Of a stretch of DNA of 35,108 bases, positions 26,101 to 32,900 are shown piece by piece. The notes beneath the pieces are model-generated. The model was not told the origin of the DNA, did not search any database, and saw only the letters and a list, made by a program, of their open reading frames with translations. Position 1 is the stretch's first letter. Every line of letters begins with the position of its first letter. The DNA is from an uncultured Christensenellaceae bacterium (GTDB lineage Bacteria > Bacillota > Clostridia > Christensenellales > Pumilibacteraceae), in assembly GCA_910587805.1 (NCBI GenBank), contig CAJUNM010000001.1, positions 80,650 to 115,757 of the forward strand. The letters are read 5' to 3'. A program made the translations under genes and the position numbers.

Positions 26101-26341
26101 GCGCGACACGCACGGATTCGAATATGCCGACGAAAAATGTTTGGATCTCGCCAAAAAGATAAAACCCATTGTGGACGATAAGATTCAATATGCAAATTGG
26201 TCTACGCATGGAACTATCAGAAGTAAACTTGCAAGAGATTTAATTGTGCTTTTAGTCAACAATGGCTATCCGCCCGACGGACAACCCGAAGCAATAGACA
26301 AAGTTATCGCCCAAGCCGAAAACTTTAAGAAGTACAACTAA
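23171..26341 (+). CDS. hsdR: Type I restriction-modification system, restriction/translocase subunit
   Basis: 1056 aa. ATP-driven DNA translocase and endonuclease. The N-terminal nuclease domain has CPDMLVFINGIPMAIWEFKSA (Asp141, Glu155, Lys157 of the PD-(D/E)XK fold). The SF2 helicase motor has Walker A GATGCGKT (297-304), DEAH (403-406), GFTGTPI (motif III) and QTISRVNRVF (motif VI). The C-terminus is helical, as in the family. The length is typical. ATG at 23171, after GAAGGA, is preferred over the upstream in-frame TTG at 23156, which lies inside the preceding gene. All key motifs are intact, so the system looks functional. Confidence 0.97.
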   Translation: MNYQFTKGQFNEAELESAIIELFKAQGYDYMLGDTIERKYEDVLLLDDLRAYLFEHYADKNLTESEVQKIINRILLISSTPLYSGNKETFWLVNEGFDLVRDDPNDIAVHIDFIDFETPTNNKFKIVNQYYVKGQYMRCPDMLVFINGIPMAIWEFKSAIKEDTTIHDAWAQITQYYTLDIPNVLKYCFLSVISDGANTQLGSIFTPYEFYYTWNKANEQDKVSNGISSLFTMIKGVFAKDRMIAILRDFVLYPDNSDKQEAIICRYPQFFAANKMLENLKAHKKPQGDGKGGIYFGATGCGKTYTMLFLCRLLAKRYSDVFHNPTMLILVDREDLDNQASKIFVNAQKYLGDEKVRSIESRQDLRETLLANKSGGVYITTIQKFCEETGLLSERENIFCISDEAHRTQLSIGSKLKKTDKGVETTYGFAQYLRWSFPNATYCGFTGTPIDESIAAFGDIVDSYTMKEASDDGITVCIAYEPRLARVILSEKDAKEIQKYYNKCAEEGSTPEQIEESQKAMSHISAILRHPDVLKRLAKDIVEHYEKLCAEKPNVVQKAMIVCADRLLAFKLLQEILSIRQSWSEAKKAENESALNKEQLDKLKALPKINLVATQGAKDKKENRELFELCGTSAYRKMLDEQFKDDNSNFKIAIVVDMWITGFDVPSLAVMYINKPLQKHTLIQTISRVNRVFEGKDRGLVVDYIGIKNDMMEAVKKYGSPQQSPIDEINITLGIFRNHLAMLDDLMVVFNATRYYTGAPLERLYCLNDAAEYVQCDKEMQARFMGLSKRLKSAYQIVFPSGELSEIEIAKAQFYMAIRSIIYKQTIGDAPDAEIMNGVVEEMVRKAITCTGVENIFDDHNSIDLFSDEFLKELDKVKMPITKFNALIKLLRKAIVSYGRTNKAKALEFDERLKRVVEAYNNRDMIVYTSEVVADFMDGLCDKIIDIFHDLKEDKTSFEKMGISFEEKVFYDILVRVRDTHGFEYADEKCLDLAKKIKPIVDDKIQYANWSTHGTIRSKLARDLIVLLVNNGYPPDGQPEAIDKVIAQAENFKKYN

Positions 26342-26358
26342 GATTTTTGGTAATAAAT

Positions 26359-27453
26359 ATGGATGCAAAGGTTTATCAAAAATATTGTGAATTGGTAAGT
26401 AAAACAGTTATTCCAACAGGTCTGAGCAAAGATGGAATGCTCTTATTAAAAAAACCTTTGGTTGATTTTGTCATTCAACATACCCCACGGCAATTGTATA
26501 AGTTCAGAGCTTGTAATGAGCGAAACATAGAAGCTTTCCGCAGTCAACAAATTTGGTTCGGTACAGGTTCTCAAATGAATGATGATTTCGACGCACGTTT
26601 ATACTGTGATAAAGCTTGGTTATCAAATGCGTGGAAAACGCAAATAACCGATGACGGCAAATTAAGAGTTATTGCAGAATATCAAAAACAAGGTGCAATA
26701 CCTCAACAAATACAAAAACTTTTTAATAGTGATATTTTGTCGGTAATAAATGCTAATGTAAGAAATATGAATTGGGATAAATTGAACGCCGAAACTATCT
26801 CAATCGTTGAAAAATTGATAAATGTTCAATTACCGTTTATAGATCAAGCCGAACAAACTTCAATGAAAATATCATCTTTTAGTGAAGATATATCATCACC
26901 ATATATGTGGGGACATTATGCCGATAATAATTCGGGTTTTGCTTTGGCGTATGATTTTCGCAATGCAGTATATAATGAGCAAAATCTTCCTGTTAGTGAG
27001 CTTTACCCGATAGTTTACAATGATGAACTTTTAGATGCTACATATTTTTTAGGATACTTAATGCAATATACGATAGCAAGTATTATTGCTAACCTTTCTG
27101 GATTTCCTATGGAAATCTTTTATAACATCATAGATAATTTCATACAGTGTCCCGATTTATTTATGCAAATCAAATGTTTGATTCACAAGTCTACATTATG
27201 GGATAGAGAAAAAGAATGGCGAATGACATTAGCTCGCACCGCATCTCATGTTAAAAATGTATTTATTATAAAAAAGCCTTGCGCTATTTATTTGGGTAGA
27301 AAAATTAAAGATACAAATGAGCTAATATTGCGAAACATCGCTTATAAACAAAAAATTCCTGTTTATAAAATGACAATAGACGATACAAGCAAAGAATATA
27401 GATTAAGTGCAATTCATCAAAAGAACACAACTAAACAACTATCGTTGCAATAG
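26359..27453 (+). CDS. DUF2971 family protein
   Basis: 364 aa. Family features: LYKFRACNERNIEAFRSQQI near 50, IWFGTGSQMNDDFDARLY, PYMWGHYADNNSGFALAYDF near 190 and DREKEWRMTLAR near 285. These match the conserved DUF2971 pattern (fNDpfD, mWshYa..h.G, EwR). Biochemical function unknown; the family is often found in mobile and defence contexts. It starts 17 bp after hsdR and ends 19 bp before the next gene, so it belongs to the restriction operon. No convincing Shine-Dalgarno sequence. ATG at 26359 was chosen over an upstream TTG. Confidence 0.8.
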   Translation: MDAKVYQKYCELVSKTVIPTGLSKDGMLLLKKPLVDFVIQHTPRQLYKFRACNERNIEAFRSQQIWFGTGSQMNDDFDARLYCDKAWLSNAWKTQITDDGKLRVIAEYQKQGAIPQQIQKLFNSDILSVINANVRNMNWDKLNAETISIVEKLINVQLPFIDQAEQTSMKISSFSEDISSPYMWGHYADNNSGFALAYDFRNAVYNEQNLPVSELYPIVYNDELLDATYFLGYLMQYTIASIIANLSGFPMEIFYNIIDNFIQCPDLFMQIKCLIHKSTLWDREKEWRMTLARTASHVKNVFIIKKPCAIYLGRKIKDTNELILRNIAYKQKIPVYKMTIDDTSKEYRLSAIHQKNTTKQLSLQ

Positions 27454-27472
27454 TTACTATAGGTTTTTGATT

Positions 27473-28999
27473 ATGGACTTTAACGCAAAAGAATTTTTAA
27501 TGCAACTTGATATATTTTGGGGACGGTTGTTTGCTTACAATCATACCCTTATGAAACAATCCGAAGATAAAAAAGAATTCGGTTCCGAGTCTTTCATTGA
27601 TGTTATAGATTTTTATTTAACGTCGCAAGCACAATGTTTTATAAAAGATTTTCTATTGCAGCATATCGGCAGTATGGGAATGCTTCTTACAGCACGTTGT
27701 TTTCTTGAAGGTTTGGCGTTAAAACGTATGTATGAAAAAGGCAAGATAAGCGAACTACAAGTTGAGCTATTACGCCATCAAGTACATATTATCGAATATA
27801 ATTATTACAAAGAATTTGATGATATAGCCGATAAAATACTTTTGCCCGAAAAATTAGTAAAAGATTATGAAGATTCGGTTAAATTTTTTCAAGAAAGTTT
27901 AACCGAGAAATTTACCGAGGAACAGATAATTGATATAATCAAAACCAATAAACCTTTTTTATGTGATTTGCATACTAATTTCAGAAAAATAGTCGGGGAA
28001 AATTTAGGAGAAGATTACGCTAAACTGTATGGCTTATACAGCCAAGCTATTCACCCTTCAGTCAATGATTTTTATATGAATGAGGGCGTATGGCAGACAA
28101 TTCCCGAAATATTACTTCTTACTATGGAAGAATATAAGACATTGCCGCTATCGCAACTATCGTTTAGTAATTACAGCACATCAATATACGCATCGGATAT
28201 TACGCAAAGATATGAAGATTTAGTTCGACAAGAGTGTGAAATTTTAACTAACATAAGTAACGTATTTATAAGCTTCTTCGATAAAAATTACACTTCGGAT
28301 ACATTGATAAGTATAAATTTCTTAATGAGCGAGATGTGCTCTGATAAGCTACTTGGATTATGTGAACAAGTCAAATCCAAATGGAAGATTGCTTTGGATA
28401 TGTTCTCCTCATTCTATAAATGTTATATAAAAGGCTTTCCGCACGAAGAATCGTTCAAATTGCTTGAAGAACACGAACGTGTGCAAATCAATCGAAATTT
28501 AGGACATACTTTTTCAACCGATCAAGCATATTCATATTATAAAACTCTCTACCCGAATGGCGTTAATCAAAACAAATTTGAAAAAGGATTTTTAACAAAC
28601 AGTGGATATACTATTGACGCGAAAGGAAAAACTAAAAATCTTACCGCTATAGTCAAAGAATTTATAAAAAAATTTGCCAATCCTAACGTGATAGGATCCT
28701 TTGATAGAAGTATGCTATTAGACTATGTGGAAAGTCAAATGCTTTCTCACGCTAACGGATATATGTGGTATGCTAATCGTGGCGCTTGGGGCGAAGTGCA
28801 CAATATAATTATCGGTATGGATATGTGCTTAATGTTTATCTTGGAATCTATTTTGGCTATGTTCAAGATGCATAAGTCCATTGAGGAAACCGATTACTAT
28901 AAACAAATTATAAACATTGTACGGAATAGCTTAAAGCGAATTAAACCAATATGCGATGAAAAAGCAAAATTATTGCAAATCCCAGGCATTGCGATTTAA
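27473..28999 (+). CDS. Uncharacterised 508-aa protein, last gene of the restriction operon
   Basis: Not confidently recognised. The first half contains LLTARCFLEGLALKRMY and LYGLYSQAIHPSVNDFY, a pattern reminiscent of DUF5677-type proteins. The second half has a similar arrangement (MLLDYVESQMLSHANGYMWY), so the protein may be an internal duplication. Predicted to be all-helical and soluble, with no signal peptide. ATG at 27473 has only a weak upstream TAGG. It lies 19 bp after the DUF2971 gene and is followed by the operon terminator, so it is co-transcribed with hsdMSR. Could be a sensor or effector; no catalytic motif was identified. Confidence 0.7.
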   Translation: MDFNAKEFLMQLDIFWGRLFAYNHTLMKQSEDKKEFGSESFIDVIDFYLTSQAQCFIKDFLLQHIGSMGMLLTARCFLEGLALKRMYEKGKISELQVELLRHQVHIIEYNYYKEFDDIADKILLPEKLVKDYEDSVKFFQESLTEKFTEEQIIDIIKTNKPFLCDLHTNFRKIVGENLGEDYAKLYGLYSQAIHPSVNDFYMNEGVWQTIPEILLLTMEEYKTLPLSQLSFSNYSTSIYASDITQRYEDLVRQECEILTNISNVFISFFDKNYTSDTLISINFLMSEMCSDKLLGLCEQVKSKWKIALDMFSSFYKCYIKGFPHEESFKLLEEHERVQINRNLGHTFSTDQAYSYYKTLYPNGVNQNKFEKGFLTNSGYTIDAKGKTKNLTAIVKEFIKKFANPNVIGSFDRSMLLDYVESQMLSHANGYMWYANRGAWGEVHNIIIGMDMCLMFILESILAMFKMHKSIEETDYYKQIINIVRNSLKRIKPICDEKAKLLQIPGIAI

Positions 29000-29079
29000 T
29001 GGCTATAACTGCAAGCATATTCCAATATGCACTTTCCACACAAAAAGTTCAAATTCGGGTGCTTGTGTGCCGCCAATCG

Positions 29080-29130
29080 AAACCTAAAACGAACCACTGT
29101 TTGAGTGAATTGTTTTAGGTTTTTTCTTTT
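29080..29130 (+). terminator. Terminator of the hsd operon
   Basis: Perfect 11-bp stem AAACCTAAAAC (29080-29090) / GTTTTAGGTTT (29112-29122) with a 21-nt loop, followed by TTTCTTTT. It is about 80 bp past the stop of the 508-aa protein. Confidence 0.85.
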
Positions 29131-29199
29131 GCCTTTTTTCTATGGAATTGCACTGTATAAGGCCGTATAATGCCATAATCTATTTATGTCGTGATATTG

Positions 29200-29228
29200 T
29201 TGAAAATACCGTACGTTTGTGGTATAAT
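29200..29228 (+). promoter_or_regulatory. Promoter of the deaminase-like gene
   Basis: TTGAAA (29200-29205), a 17-bp spacer and TATAAT (29223-29228), 35 bp before the ATG. The gene is therefore transcribed independently of the hsd operon. Confidence 0.8.
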
Positions 29229-29263
29229 ATTTTTAATAAAGCGATAAAAGGCGGAATTTCGTT

Positions 29264-29698
29264 ATGCGAGACGTAAAGATTGAAAATAAAATGTACAAAA
29301 TTGCGAAGGATTTTATAGAGAAACGTTATCCTGCCGGTTGGGACGGCGCAGCAGTTATTCATACCGAACAAGGGCATTATTTTACAAGTGTAAGTATAGA
29401 AACCGCAAACGCATCGGCTGTATTGTGTGTTGAAACGGGCGCAATTTTAGAAGCACACAAATACAATGAAAAAGTAACGCACTGTTTGTGTTTAATTAGA
29501 GAAAACGAAAAGTCGCCGTTTAAGATTTTGACCCCTTGCGGAATTTGTCAAGAACGGTTGAGCTTTTGGGGAAAAGACGTGCAAGTGGCAGTTACTACGA
29601 AAAACAATTCTTTGAAATTTGTACCCTTGGGTGAATTACAGCCCTATCATTGGACAAATGCGTATTCTGCCGACGAAATGGAGCATTTTGAAGACTAA
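29264..29698 (+). CDS. Cytidine-deaminase-fold protein, blasticidin-S-deaminase-like
   Basis: 144 aa. Zinc and catalytic residues are in VLCVETGAI (Cys55, Glu57) and LTPCGICQERLSFWG (Cys92, Cys95), the spacing of the small CDA/blasticidin S deaminase group, where the first ligand is Cys rather than His. A nucleoside or nucleoside-like antibiotic substrate is likely, but which one cannot be told. It has its own promoter and an AAGGCGGA ribosome binding site. It is the last gene before the right border of the island, placed like an accessory or cargo gene. Confidence 0.82.
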   Translation: MRDVKIENKMYKIAKDFIEKRYPAGWDGAAVIHTEQGHYFTSVSIETANASAVLCVETGAILEAHKYNEKVTHCLCLIRENEKSPFKILTPCGICQERLSFWGKDVQVAVTTKNNSLKFVPLGELQPYHWTNAYSADEMEHFED

Positions 29699-29738
29699 TT
29701 TTCAATTTGCATAGAAAATTCTTTTTAGGTTACTACCG

Positions 29739-29747
29739 CTCCGCCAA
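29739..29747. repeat. Right attachment core (attR)
   Basis: CTCCGCCAA, identical to the core at the 3' end of tRNA-Ser (15762-15770). It lies 40 bp after the last island gene and 9 bp before a terminator-like hairpin. Confidence 0.6.
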
Positions 29748-29755
29748 AATAAAAT

Positions 29756-29794
29756 GTACGCACACACCCAAAGTGAGTTCGTACTTTTCCTTTT
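29756..29794 (+). terminator. Terminator-like hairpin, probably the original tRNA-Ser terminator
   Basis: Stem of 12 positions with two mismatches (29756-29767 against 29773-29784), a loop CCAAA, then TTTTCCTTTT. It has no suitable gene directly upstream now. In the reconstructed uninterrupted chromosome it would begin about 9 bp past the tRNA CCA. Confidence 0.65.
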
Positions 29795-29871
29795 ATAGGA
29801 GTATTTTCGGGTATACATACCTATTGCGTACTTATTGCCTAAAACACTTATTCGTACATATCGGTAAAATC

Positions 29872-30423
29872 ATGAGTAAAAAACTTTCGGAAATGACGCT
29901 TGAAGAACTTTGGCAATTATTCCCGATCTTTCTGACGGAGCATAATCCGTATTGGAGAGATTGGTATAACGAAGAGACCGCCGAACTTAAATGTATACTG
30001 CCGTCCGATTCAATGTTTCACCATATCGGAAGCACTGCCGTATTAGGCATAATGGCTAAGCCCATAATAGACATTCTCATAACCGTAAGCTCTGCCGACG
30101 AATTGAAACAAGCGGCAGATATTTTGCAAGATCACGGCTACATCGTTATGTCTGTTGCGAAAAATCGTATATCGCTGAATAAGGGCTATACCGAAAGCGG
30201 TTTTGCCGAAAAGGTCTTTCATCTTCACTTACGACTAAACGGCGACGACGACGAAATATATTTCAGAGATTACTTAAACGCTCATCCCGATACGGCAAAA
30301 GAATACGAACGGTTAAAACTGCGCCTCTGGAAAAAATACGAACATGACAGAGACGCCTATACCGCCGCAAAAACCGAATTTATAGCGAAATATACCGATT
30401 TGGCAAAACATAGTAAGTACTGA
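29872..30423 (+). CDS. GrpB / UPF0157 family nucleotidyltransferase-fold protein
   Basis: 183 aa, normal for the family. The core signature is FHHIGSTAVLGIMAKPIIDILITV near residues 45-70, with the conserved GS and D-x-D-like positions of the nucleotidyltransferase fold. The C-terminal part has FHLHLRLNGDDDEIYFRDYL and a helical tail (YERLKLRLWKKYEHDRDAYTAAK), both typical. The biochemical role of the family is not established. ATG at 29872 matches family N-termini, although the Shine-Dalgarno sequence is weak. First gene to the right of the island; it converges with the broken DUF2461 gene, with 11 bp between their stops. Confidence 0.88.
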   Translation: MSKKLSEMTLEELWQLFPIFLTEHNPYWRDWYNEETAELKCILPSDSMFHHIGSTAVLGIMAKPIIDILITVSSADELKQAADILQDHGYIVMSVAKNRISLNKGYTESGFAEKVFHLHLRLNGDDDEIYFRDYLNAHPDTAKEYERLKLRLWKKYEHDRDAYTAAKTEFIAKYTDLAKHSKY

Positions 30424-30434
30424 TTCGCAATGTT

Positions 30435-31118
30435 TTATCGCGTCGGCATTTTGAAATCTTTAAGCGCTTTGTTGAGATAATCGTTAAACGGTTTCATTGT
30501 CTTAAACAACCCGACCGCTTTATGCAAAAACGCCGACGCGTCGAGGACTTCTTCGTCCGTCAAAAAATACTCCACATACCACGATTTGAATTTCAAGTAT
30601 TCCGCTTACGGATGTTCTTTTTCATATCCGGCGGGAACGTTTTTCAACGCCGTTCCCTTAACCGTAAAATATTTATTAAATTCTTTATCGGTTATAATAT
30701 CGTTCCACTCGTCGGGGTGCGCCAATATATAATCACAAACCATTGCCGTAGCATCCGAAAACATATCCGCAAACAGTCCGCCGCCTAAAAAAGTTCCGCC
30801 GGCGGGTTTGATCATAATATAGTAACCGACCGGTATAGGCAGCTTACCTTTTGACGAAATATGCGCTCGGAACGACGGATTATACGGTGATTTATCGTGA
30901 CTGAACCTCGTGTCGCGCACAAGTTTGAACGTAAGTTCTTTGGGAATATTGTGCAATACGCTTTCGTCGAACGTGCCGATACCGTCGATCAACTCTCGGA
31001 CAAGCTGTTCAAACTGCTCGACCGCAGCTTTGTTTTCCTTTTTGTGTTCGTGATACCATTCGCGATTGTTATTTGCGGACAATTCCGAAAGATATTGCAA
31101 TATTACTTGAGTATTCAC
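30435..31118 (-). pseudogene. DUF2461 family gene interrupted by one in-frame TAA
   Basis: The first 170 codons encode the start of a DUF2461 protein (YLSELSANNNREWYHEHK, RDTRFSHDKSPYNPSFRAHI, PVGYYIMIKPAGGTFLGGGLF). They end at TAA (30606-30608) after KEHP. The same frame continues without interruption for 56 more codons (AEYLKFKSWYVEYFLTDEEV ... PTR) to a second TAA at 30435. That gives a total of about 227 residues, the normal family length, so a single codon change broke the gene. GTG start at 31118 follows GAGGAG. A sequencing error or a very recent mutation is possible because the downstream half is not decayed. Confidence 0.85.
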
Positions 31119-31210
31119 GCATTTTCTCCTCAGTCGGTTATTTATTTACGAGTGTTTTGCTACGCGATTACAAGCATCGGCGCTGACCGTTGATCTAAAC
31201 AACTCATATA

Positions 31211-31399
31211 TCATTTATATTTTGCCCGAGTAGAATCCCAATCGTAGAGATCGTCATCCCAATCTTCCGCGGCATCGTCGATACTCTCATTCTCTGCGTC
31301 GTTTTGCTCGGTTTTTTCATCGTTTGCTGTGCGCGAGGTATCGCGCACAGCAACTACTTGCGAAATACGCGGCGACGAGGACTCCGGATCGGACGCGTT
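31211..31399 (-). pseudogene. Remnant encoding an acidic C-terminal tail
   Basis: 62 codons of open frame without a proper start (it opens after a TAA at 31402). It ends in a strongly acidic tail (NDAENESIDDAAEDWDDDLY ... TRAKYK) and a TGA. It overlaps the end of the sigma-factor fragment in another frame. Probably the 3' end of a gene whose beginning was deleted or frameshifted. An 11-bp perfect inverted repeat lies within it (31326-31351). Confidence 0.35.
31326..31351. repeat. Perfect 11-bp inverted repeat
   Basis: GCTGTGCGCGA (31326-31336) and TCGCGCACAGC (31341-31351) with a GGTA loop. There is no T tract on either side, so it is not a typical terminator. Confidence 0.7.
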
Positions 31400-31542
31400 T
31401 TAAGCAACCGCAAGAACACTTCTTGCAGAATGTCCTCCGCATCAAAGCGATCTCGCGTGTACTGATACGCCACTCGGAATACGGTATCGGAATACTCGTT
31501 CACCGCATCCGTTATAAATTTTTCATCCGACGAGTTAAGCAT
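31354..31542 (-). pseudogene. Truncated ECF-type sigma factor, region 2 only
   Basis: 62 codons. MLNSSDEKFITDAVNEYSDT followed by VFRVAYQYTRDRFDAEDILQEVFLRLLK matches sigma-70 region 2, including the DAEDILQEVFLRL core-binding helix. The frame then turns into RPIRSPRRRVFRK and stops. Region 4 (promoter -35 recognition) is absent here, so it cannot act as a normal sigma factor. Deletion or frameshift is likely; the acidic remnant follows in another frame. Confidence 0.75.
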
Positions 31543-31722
31543 GCTTCACTTATAAAACGTTTGTGCGCCCACGAAAGAGACATAAATTCGATAAAAATTT
31601 GATATTCCAAAACTTTTCATTAAATGCAATCGAAAACGACGCTAAACGATCGAGATCCGTTGTTGTCGCACAACTCTCATCATGTACCGTTATTCTAATG
31701 CCACACAATGCGTCGTATTTGC

Positions 31723-31752
31723 ATATTATCACTTCCCGTCCGCTTTTGTCAA
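31723..31752 (-). promoter_or_regulatory. Promoter-like element upstream of the sigma-factor remnant
   Basis: Minus-strand TTGACA (31752-31747) and TAATAT (31728-31723), spacer 18 bp; an overlapping GATAAT would give 16 bp. The ~180 bp between it and the remnant hold no gene I can support. Confidence 0.45.
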
Positions 31753-31762
31753 TATTAGAATA

Positions 31763-31794
31763 TAAAAAATCCCGACTGCATTATCAATCGGGAT
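31763..31794 (-). terminator. Terminator of tRNA-Met
   Basis: Stem ATCCCGA (31769-31775) / TCGGGAT (31788-31794). On the minus strand it is followed by a run of T. It is 35 bp past the tRNA 3' end. Confidence 0.8.
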
Positions 31795-31828
31795 CTGATT
31801 ACACTATCCGGTTCGGATAGTTACGGTA

Positions 31829-31905
31829 TGGTAGCGGCAGTTGGACTCGAACCAACGACCAATCGGGTATGAACCGAGTACTCTAGCCAGCTGAGCTATG
31901 CCGCC
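31829..31905 (-). tRNA. tRNA-Met (anticodon CAU), elongator type
   Basis: On the minus strand, GGCGGCA pairs with TGCCGCT (one G-T at the first pair). The anticodon arm has loop TTCATAC, giving CAU. The T arm is GTTGGTTCGAGTCCAAC, and CCA is encoded. The first pair and body resemble the elongator tRNA-Met rather than the initiator (which normally starts CGCGGG) or tRNA-Ile2. Confidence 0.93.
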
Positions 31906-31915
31906 GAACTTACAT

Positions 31916-31944
31916 ATTATATCAAACCCGACAGAAAAACGCAA
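31916..31944 (-). promoter_or_regulatory. Promoter of tRNA-Met
   Basis: Minus-strand TTGCGT (31944-31939), a 17-bp spacer and TATAAT (31921-31916), 10 bp before the tRNA 5' end. Confidence 0.75.
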
Positions 31945-32030
31945 GGGTTTTAATGCAAGTTTTTGATTTATCGTATTTTCGGCGCACAACTATCGAGTAG
32001 CTCTATTTACTTTACCGCGCTTTTACTTTA

Positions 32031-32900
32031 TTAAATTTGTCTTTCCGTATCGGACAAGAACGAAATGCCCAATGCCCCGCTGCCAGTATGCGCGCCTATA
32101 ACCGGTCCTATCCAGCCTATTTCGCCCTCGCAGTCGGGTCTTATGCTCTTAGCCTTAAGCAACAGCTCTTCCGCGCTTTCCGCATCCGCGCTCGCGACAT
32201 AGAATTTATGCGGTTGTTTTGCACTGTCCTTTTCAAAGCGCGACGCCATTGCCGCGATAGCTTTGCTCACGCCTATGGTTTTTTGCACGACCGACAATCC
32301 GCCGACTTTGTTTATAAACAATACGGGCTTGATATTTAACGCCGTACCCAAATACGCCATAGGTCCCGATACGCGTCCGCCGCGTTTCAAGTGCATAAGA
32401 TCGACTGCGGTAAACCATGTATGTATATGCTTTACGAACTCGGCAAGCTCGGCTTGCGCCGTTTCGGCGTTCACGCCCGAATCGCGCAGACGCTCCGCTT
32501 CGTCGAGCACTATGCGCGTCGCGATCGTCGCGCCGAGCGAGTCCGCTACGTAAATGTTTCTGTCCGTTTTCTCTTTTATGTTTTTCGCCGCGGCGCAAGC
32601 CGTAGCGTACGAACCGGAAAGTCCGGACGAAAGAGTCAAATACAGAATATCGTTGTCGCAAGATTTGATGAGCGTTTCAAAAAACTCTTCGTGTTCCGCG
32701 AGGTTTATCTGCGAAGTAGTCGGCATTTTACCGCTTCTGATCTTGTCATAGAACCCTTTATATTCCGCATCGCTTGTAAACTCGTCATCATATGCTTCGC
32801 CGTCGATAATGAAAGACAGCGGCTTGTAAACTATGCCGCGAGCTTTTAGTTCTGTGCGAAAAACGTCGCACGAAGTATCTGTTGCCAAAGTAAAACTCAC
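32031..32900 (-). CDS. DegV family fatty-acid-binding protein
   Basis: 289 aa, the usual length. DegV/FakB proteins bind a fatty acid and present it to the kinase FakA for phosphorylation and phospholipid synthesis. Family motifs: TDTSCDV near 7, the head-group loop MPTTSQIN near 60, LTLSSGLSGSYATA near 88, LKRGGRVSG near 173 and the C-terminal GPVIGAHTGSGALGI. Start is GTG at 32900, behind AAGGAG. No fatty-acid kinase gene is in the window, so the partner is elsewhere or the ligand differs. Divergent from spo0A. Confidence 0.92.
   Translation of the reverse strand: MSFTLATDTSCDVFRTELKARGIVYKPLSFIIDGEAYDDEFTSDAEYKGFYDKIRSGKMPTTSQINLAEHEEFFETLIKSCDNDILYLTLSSGLSGSYATACAAAKNIKEKTDRNIYVADSLGATIATRIVLDEAERLRDSGVNAETAQAELAEFVKHIHTWFTAVDLMHLKRGGRVSGPMAYLGTALNIKPVLFINKVGGLSVVQKTIGVSKAIAAMASRFEKDSAKQPHKFYVASADAESAEELLLKAKSIRPDCEGEIGWIGPVIGAHTGSGALGISFLSDTERQI

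Larger units (their letters stand above)
15762..29747. mobile_element. Integrated genomic island of about 14 kb at tRNA-Ser(GCU), carrying defence-type cargo
   Basis: Its borders are the 9-bp repeats at 15762-15770 and 29739-29747. The left end carries a serine recombinase running into the tRNA. The right end is followed by a hairpin and T tract that would sit directly behind the tRNA if the island were removed. Content: recombinase, small ORF, ribbon-helix-helix-like protein, repeat-rich spacer, type I restriction operon with extra genes, and a deaminase. No relaxase, conjugation, capsid or terminase gene was seen, so it is not self-transmissible from what is visible. Borders are inferred from sequence, not proven. 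Confidence 0.7.

Noticed and set aside
29047..29076. Alternative right attachment site resembling the tRNA-Ser 3' end (GTTCAAAT ... CCGCCAA)
   Set aside because: The two matching blocks have different spacing from the tRNA and sit just before the operon terminator. The 9-bp exact core at 29739-29747, followed by a displaced terminator, explains the border better.
31550..31732. 60-codon minus-strand frame upstream of the sigma remnant
   Set aside because: Its start overlaps the -10 region, the composition is unremarkable, there is no Shine-Dalgarno sequence and no recognisable motif.
31829..31905. tRNA-Ile2 (CAU anticodon with modified C)
   Set aside because: The body and the TTCATACCC anticodon loop resemble elongator tRNA-Met rather than tRNA-Ile2. 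The modification enzyme context cannot be seen, so the Met call is kept.
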